A stretch of 64,000 nucleotides of DNA, from positions 132,545 through 196,544 of the forward strand of contig JALOAT010000002.1 of the NCBI GenBank assembly GCA_023228645.1, given 5' to 3'. This document shows positions 60,446-64,000 of the stretch, one piece after another. Origin of the DNA: Gammaproteobacteria bacterium. GTDB lineage: Bacteria; Pseudomonadota; Gammaproteobacteria; Thiohalomonadales; Thiohalomonadaceae. How positions within the stretch are numbered: the stretch's first letter is position 1; the number at the start of each line of letters is the position of its first letter. The notes beneath the pieces were generated by a model. That model had not been told where the DNA came from and ran no database searches. It was given only the letters and a program-made list of their open reading frames with translations. The translations under genes and the position numbers were made by a program.

Positions 60446-60979
60446 GGCGGTACCGGAACACCCCCTTTCCCTCTGGCCTGCCTCTTAGTCACATTTCGCC
60501 GTCGTAGCCAGCCCTTCTTGCCCCCTCTCCCTCCGGGCTGTCTTTTCGTTGCCGACAGCCTTCTTGCCCCCTCTCCCTCCGGGAGAGGGCTGGGGAGAGG
60601 GGATCAATTCAGGTGCGGTTGTTGGTTTGTTGATCCCCTCATCCTGTCCTTCGGCAATCGCTCCATGCATTCTCTCGACCGCCTGCTCCCGGCGCGGTCT
60701 ACCTCCCCATCCATGGGGTCGTACCTCGCACATCCTGCGCTCGTCTCCCGGAGGGAGAAGGAGCGCAAGCTTCCGTCTCTCCGGGAAATGATGTGACCAA
60801 GAGACGGCCCTCGGGAGATGACTGCATGGATCCAGGAGGTAGGCAACGTATGGAGATGATTGCCGAGGGGCGGGAGGAAAGAGCGCAAACTAGTGCCAAG
60901 GCAAATGCAGCGGCAGGCAATCCCGATTCTTCTTTGGGGCTTCTGGTGAAAGGTGTGCTTTCAGGTTTCGAACACCTGA
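60446..60979. other. Gene-free 534-base stretch with GC-rich repeats
   Basis: No convincing gene. Short open frames at 60518-60796 and 60793-61017 are mostly translated repeat DNA. CTTCTTGCCCCCTCTCCCTC occurs twice (60514 and 60560). The second copy begins a palindrome of CCCTCTCCC...GGGAGAGGG type ending at 60601. A further GGAGGGAGAAGG-type piece is near 60750. This is a known class of intergenic repeat in proteobacteria. Confidence 0.55.
60511..60601. repeat. CCCTCTCCCTCCGGG direct and inverted repeats
   Basis: Two direct copies (about 60512-60537 and 60558-60583) separated by 20 bases, the second joined to an inverted GGGAGAGGGCTGGGGAGAGG arm. The arms can form a GC-rich hairpin after the citrate synthase gene and may also stop transcription. 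Confidence 0.75.
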
Positions 60980-62332
60980 TCAGAGCTCGTTGCCGGCAAG
61001 CTGGATTTCCGAGATGAGGTCCAGCTGCGTGAACATGGCACCGGCGAAGGTCCGGAAGTTCTGCGCGTAGGCCGACCGGATGGGCGCGGCACTCGGCAGC
61101 TTTACGGTAAGCGGGTTGCGATGCGCGCCATTGAGGCGGAACTCGTAATGCAGGTGCGGCCCGGTGGCCACGCCGGTCTTGCCGACATAGCCGATGATCT
61201 GGCCCTGACGCACGCGCGCGCCCGAGCGCAGGCCGCGCTGGAACCGGGACAGGTGCCCGTACAGGGTGGATATCTGTCCGCCGTGCTGCAGGATGATGGT
61301 GCGTCCGTAACCGCCCTTGGTGCCCACGAACAGCACCTTGCCGTCGCCGGCGGCCTTCACGGGGGTGCCGATGGGTGCGGCATAGTCCACACCGCGGTGT
61401 GGACGCTTTACGCCGAGCACCGGGTGATAGCGCTCCTTCGTGAAGCGTGAACTGATGCGATTGAAGTCGACGGGGCTGCGCAAGAATGCCTTGCGCATGC
61501 TGCGGCCGTCTGGATCGTAATAGTCGGTGTGTCCGGAGGGATCGGAGAAGCGTACCGCGCGATGCACGCGTCCGTTATTCACGAATTCGGCGGCCAGGAT
61601 GGTGCCCTCGCCGAAGCGCTCGCCCGCCACGTAGGGTTCCTGGTAGATGACCGAGAATCGGTCACCGGCGCGGATGTCCAGCGCGAAGTCGATGTCCCAG
61701 CCGAAGATCCCCGCGAGTTGCATGATGAGCGGCTCCGGAAGGCCCGCCTTCTGCGCCGCCATATAGAGGGAGCTGTCAATGGTGCCGCTGGTCTGCGCGG
61801 TGCGCAGTTCCGGCGTGAGTTGCAGCAACTTTGCCGAAAAACCGTCGTCGCCGGCACGGACGGCTAGCGTTCGGGTGCGGTCGATGATGTAATTCAGCGC
61901 CCGCAGTTCGCCGTCACGGATGTGAAATTCCAGCTGTTCACCGGGCTTCAGGAGCCTGAGCTGACGGGTGTCCGGACCGGCCTGCATTACCGCATGCAGC
62001 GTAGTGGGCGATAGTCCGAGCCGTGCGAAAATGAGCGCCAGCGAGTCGCCCGGACGCACCACCACGGTTTCCCCGGCCGGTTCCATGACGGGTTCCTGGG
62101 GCGGTATGGCGCTCAGTGCACCCTCGGGGAGCGCGATGGTTTCGACCAGCGGTACGTCCCCAAGCCGGGGCGCGCGCATTGCGGAGGCTTCCTGGCTGAG
62201 GGAAAACACGGCTGCCACCACCAGTGCAATCGAGGCGCCGAGCGCAAGATGGAACTGGGGGCGGCGCAACAATACGCGCCGGCGCCGCGTGAGACCCTTC
62301 AGGTCCTTGTTGGAATAGCTGAACGTAGTCAC
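60980..62332 (-). CDS. M23 family metallopeptidase (MepM/OapA-like)
   Basis: A 450-residue murein endopeptidase cutting peptidoglycan cross-links in the periplasm. It has an N-terminal membrane anchor (HLALGASIALVVAAVFSL), a LysM/OapA-like peptidoglycan-binding domain (VVVRPGDSLALIFARLGLS), and the C-terminal M23 domain. Zinc ligands are in KRPHRGVDYAAPIGTPV and GPHLHYEFRLNG. In relatives it lies next to tyrS, as here, transcribed divergently with 118 bases between. Confidence 0.94.
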   Translation of the reverse strand: MTTFSYSNKDLKGLTRRRRVLLRRPQFHLALGASIALVVAAVFSLSQEASAMRAPRLGDVPLVETIALPEGALSAIPPQEPVMEPAGETVVVRPGDSLALIFARLGLSPTTLHAVMQAGPDTRQLRLLKPGEQLEFHIRDGELRALNYIIDRTRTLAVRAGDDGFSAKLLQLTPELRTAQTSGTIDSSLYMAAQKAGLPEPLIMQLAGIFGWDIDFALDIRAGDRFSVIYQEPYVAGERFGEGTILAAEFVNNGRVHRAVRFSDPSGHTDYYDPDGRSMRKAFLRSPVDFNRISSRFTKERYHPVLGVKRPHRGVDYAAPIGTPVKAAGDGKVLFVGTKGGYGRTIILQHGGQISTLYGHLSRFQRGLRSGARVRQGQIIGYVGKTGVATGPHLHYEFRLNGAHRNPLTVKLPSAAPIRSAYAQNFRTFAGAMFTQLDLISEIQLAGNEL

Positions 62333-62450
62333 TCGGAAAAGCTCCGCAATTTGGAGTTACCATACGCGCGCAGAACCAACAGGGTCAATGAATTCGGCCC
62401 GGTTTTTGTCACGCTCATTGCTAGGTGCATCACGGAATTTGGAGTCGCGC

Positions 62451-63665
62451 ATGAACACGGTTGATGAGGCGCTTTCGCTCATCAGGAGAGGAGTGACCGA
62501 AATCCTCCTCGAGGATGAATTACGGGCTCGACTCAAGGAAGGGCGCCCCCTTCGCATCAAGGCCGGCTTCGATCCGACCGCACCCGATCTGCACCTCGGC
62601 CACACGGTGCTGATAAACAAGCTCCACCAGTTCCAGGAACTGGGCCATGAAGTGCTGTTCCTCATCGGTGATTTCACCGGCATGATCGGCGACCCAACCG
62701 GCAAGAGCGCCACGCGCCCGCCGCTCACGCGCGACCAGGTCATCGAGAACGCGCGCACCTACGAGCAGCAGATATTCAAGATCCTCGACCCCGAAAAGAC
62801 CCTGGTGATGTTCAACTCCAGCTGGATGGGCGCCATGTCGGCAAGTGATCTCATCCAGCTTGCCGCCAAGCACACCGTGGCGCGCATGCTCGAACGCGAC
62901 GATTTCAGCAAGCGCTACACGGAAGGCCGCCCCATCGCCGTTCACGAATTCCTTTATCCGCTCATCCAGGGCTACGACTCCGTGGCCATGCGGGCCGACG
63001 TGGAACTCGGCGGCACCGACCAGAAGTTCAACCTGCTGGTCGGTCGCCAGTTGCAGGAGGCTTACGGCCAGCGCCCGCAGGTGGTGATCACCCTGCCGCT
63101 GCTCGAAGGGCTCGACGGTGTGCAGAAGATGTCCAAATCCCTGGGCAACTACGTGGGCATCAACGAATCGCCGGACGAACAGTTCGGCAAGCTCATGTCC
63201 ATTTCCGACACCCTCATGTGGCGCTACTTCGAGCTGCTCAGTTTCCGCTCCATGCAGGACATCGCCGCATTGCGTCGCAGCGTGGAGGAAGGCCGTAACC
63301 CGCGCGACGTGAAGTTCGAACTGGCGAAGGAAATCGTTGCCCGTTTTCACGATGCCGCTGCGGCGGAACGTGCACAGGAGAATTTTGTCCTACGTTTCCA
63401 GAAAGGTGCGCTGCCCAACGATCTGGAAGAACTCAGCATCGCCGTGCCGATAGAGGGCATGCCCATCGCCAACCTGCTCAAAGAGGCGGGGCTCACGTCG
63501 AGCACCTCCGAGGGGCTGCGCATGATCCAGCAAGGCGCCGTGCGCATTGACGGGGAACGGGTCGCGTCCCGCGATGTCCAAATCCTTGCCGGCAAGATCC
63601 ACGTCGTGCAGGTCGGAAAGCGCCGCGTTGCCCGCATCAACACAGTCTCCGGCGAAGGCAAGTAA
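62451..63665 (+). CDS. tyrS: Tyrosyl-tRNA synthetase
   Basis: Charges tRNA-Tyr. The 404 residues begin with the family's MNTVDEALSLIRRGVTEIL, then the HIGH-like motif PDLHLGHTVLINKLHQFQ, KMSKS in VQKMSKSLGNY, and a C-terminal S4 RNA-binding domain (about 340-404). KMSKS rather than KFGKT places it in the TyrZ-like subgroup found in Pseudomonas and others. The ATG at 62451 is the usual start, with GGAG a few bases upstream. The rRNA promoter region follows, matching the order known in Pseudomonas. Confidence 0.97.
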   Translation: MNTVDEALSLIRRGVTEILLEDELRARLKEGRPLRIKAGFDPTAPDLHLGHTVLINKLHQFQELGHEVLFLIGDFTGMIGDPTGKSATRPPLTRDQVIENARTYEQQIFKILDPEKTLVMFNSSWMGAMSASDLIQLAAKHTVARMLERDDFSKRYTEGRPIAVHEFLYPLIQGYDSVAMRADVELGGTDQKFNLLVGRQLQEAYGQRPQVVITLPLLEGLDGVQKMSKSLGNYVGINESPDEQFGKLMSISDTLMWRYFELLSFRSMQDIAALRRSVEEGRNPRDVKFELAKEIVARFHDAAAAERAQENFVLRFQKGALPNDLEELSIAVPIEGMPIANLLKEAGLTSSTSEGLRMIQQGAVRIDGERVASRDVQILAGKIHVVQVGKRRVARINTVSGEGK

Positions 63666-63671
63666 ACCAAC

Positions 63672-63705
63672 GTAGCCGGGACGAAGCACAGCGCAATCCG
63701 GGTTC
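63672..63705. repeat. GTAGCCGGGACGAAGC...GCAATCCGGG REP-like repeat
   Basis: Begins GTAGCCGGGACGAAGCACAG and ends GCGCAATCCGGGTT, with CCGGG / CCGGG-type ends able to pair imperfectly. A very common intergenic repeat of gammaproteobacteria of the form GTAGCCCGGATGAAGCGCAG..AATCCGGG. It is just after tyrS and may help end its transcript. Confidence 0.6.
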
Positions 63706-63742
63706 TGTTCGGTCACGCAAAAAAAGAATTTCCGCGAACCCG

Positions 63743-63770
63743 TTGACGTCAAAAAATCTCGACGTAGAAT
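63743..63770 (+). promoter_or_regulatory. rRNA-type promoter 1
   Basis: TTGACG (63743-63748), 16-base spacer, TAGAAT (63765-63770), then a GC-rich discriminator GCGCGCCTCC. The TTGACx-N16-TAGAATGCGCGCCTC pattern is that of rRNA promoters in Pseudomonas-like bacteria. Confidence 0.85.
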
Positions 63771-63830
63771 GCGCGCCTCCCGTCACCTGCTGGTTGACGG
63801 GGCGGAGAGAAAAGAAAGTGGAAAATACGC

Positions 63831-63858
63831 TTGCTAATCTCTCCGGGCTGCGTAGAAT
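63831..63858 (+). promoter_or_regulatory. rRNA-type promoter 2
   Basis: TTGCTA (63831-63836), 16-base spacer, TAGAAT (63853-63858), discriminator GCGCAGCCTC. Same spacing as promoter 1 and nearly identical to promoter 3. A purine-rich GGCGGAGAGAAAAGAAA segment lies just upstream, as in the other copies. Confidence 0.82.
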
Positions 63859-63918
63859 GCGCAGCCTCTTGAACGTCTCCGGGCGTTCGGGAAGGAGAGA
63901 AGGGAAGCGAATAAGCGC

Positions 63919-63946
63919 TTGCTAATCTCTCCGGAATGAGTAGAAT
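63919..63946 (+). promoter_or_regulatory. rRNA-type promoter 3
   Basis: TTGCTA (63919-63924), 16-base spacer, TAGAAT (63941-63946), discriminator GCGCAGCCTC. Exactly 88 bases after promoter 2. The window ends 54 bases later in another GGGGCGGAGAGAAA segment, so the transcribed RNA, probably 16S rRNA, begins outside. Confidence 0.82.
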
Positions 63947-64000
63947 GCGCAGCCTCCTGACGGCCCCCTGGGCTGGCGGGGCGGAGAGAAAGAAAAGCGA

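Noticed and set aside
60518..61017. Short frames after the citrate synthase gene
   Set aside because: They consist largely of translated GC-rich repeats and lack start signals.

Overview
The window is GC-rich, densely packed chromosomal DNA from a gammaproteobacterium. MutH is essentially confined to Gammaproteobacteria. The right-hand order erpA, M23 peptidase, tyrosyl-tRNA synthetase and rRNA promoters resembles the arrangement I recall from Pseudomonas. Flavocytochrome c sulfide dehydrogenase genes, a CbbR-like LysR regulator, a pgk-pyk-fba run and a pyrophosphate-linked phosphofructokinase with a membrane pyrophosphatase together suggest a sulfur-oxidising chemolithoautotroph, perhaps near the Ectothiorhodospiraceae. 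That lifestyle is inference: no RuBisCO or sox genes lie in the window.

Layout. 1-3255: end of pgk, then pyk and fba, closed by a strong terminator. 3888-7514: an electron-transfer operon of a tetraheme NapC/NirT cytochrome, an exported ankyrin protein, a diheme cytochrome (FccA-like) and a Tat-exported FAD subunit (FccB). 7829-16934: CbbR-like regulator and mixed genes (methyltransferase, Lys/Ala-rich DNA-binding protein, aminopeptidase lipoprotein, PagL-like deacylase, Slt transglycosylase, stand-alone CZB protein, DUF445 protein). 17061-20900: CydAB/CioAB-type bd oxidase, a doubly frameshifted glycosidase and dodecin. 21157-25992: dienelactone hydrolase-like protein, MutH, nitroreductase, zinc-type CDF exporter, moaC divergent from moaDE, and a DksA-like protein lacking half its zinc site. 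26054-30118: ppa, hppA and pfp, a pyrophosphate-centred block. 30465-31964: adenylate kinase with a long histone H1-like tail. 32066-44264: housekeeping genes (phospholipase D-type synthase, rnd, mpl, ubiX, Lon-N protein, DedA-PAP2-LssY fusion, metY, tandem rhodanese, metallo-beta-lactamase-fold hydrolase, hemL).

44678-51417 is the most unusual locus. A TonB-dependent receptor is followed by five tightly packed genes: a DUF4198-like periplasmic protein with a C-terminal anchor, a NapH-like membrane ferredoxin, a double-cubane-cluster/2-hydroxyacyl-CoA dehydratase-type reductase, its ATP-dependent activator, and a TauE/SafE- or CcdA-like membrane protein. It reads as an uptake-plus-ATP-driven-reduction system whose substrate cannot be told from sequence.

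51548-63665: thiDE with a class II aldolase, hemJ with a TlpA-like thioredoxin, a CLC transporter, argC, a DUF6776-type protein, bactofilin, erpA, citrate synthase, an M23 peptidase and tyrS. The window ends in three near-identical tandem promoters of rRNA type, so a 16S rRNA gene probably begins just beyond base 64000. Several dispersed palindromic repeat families occupy intergenic gaps. I see no CRISPR array, tRNA, complete insertion sequence or prophage.
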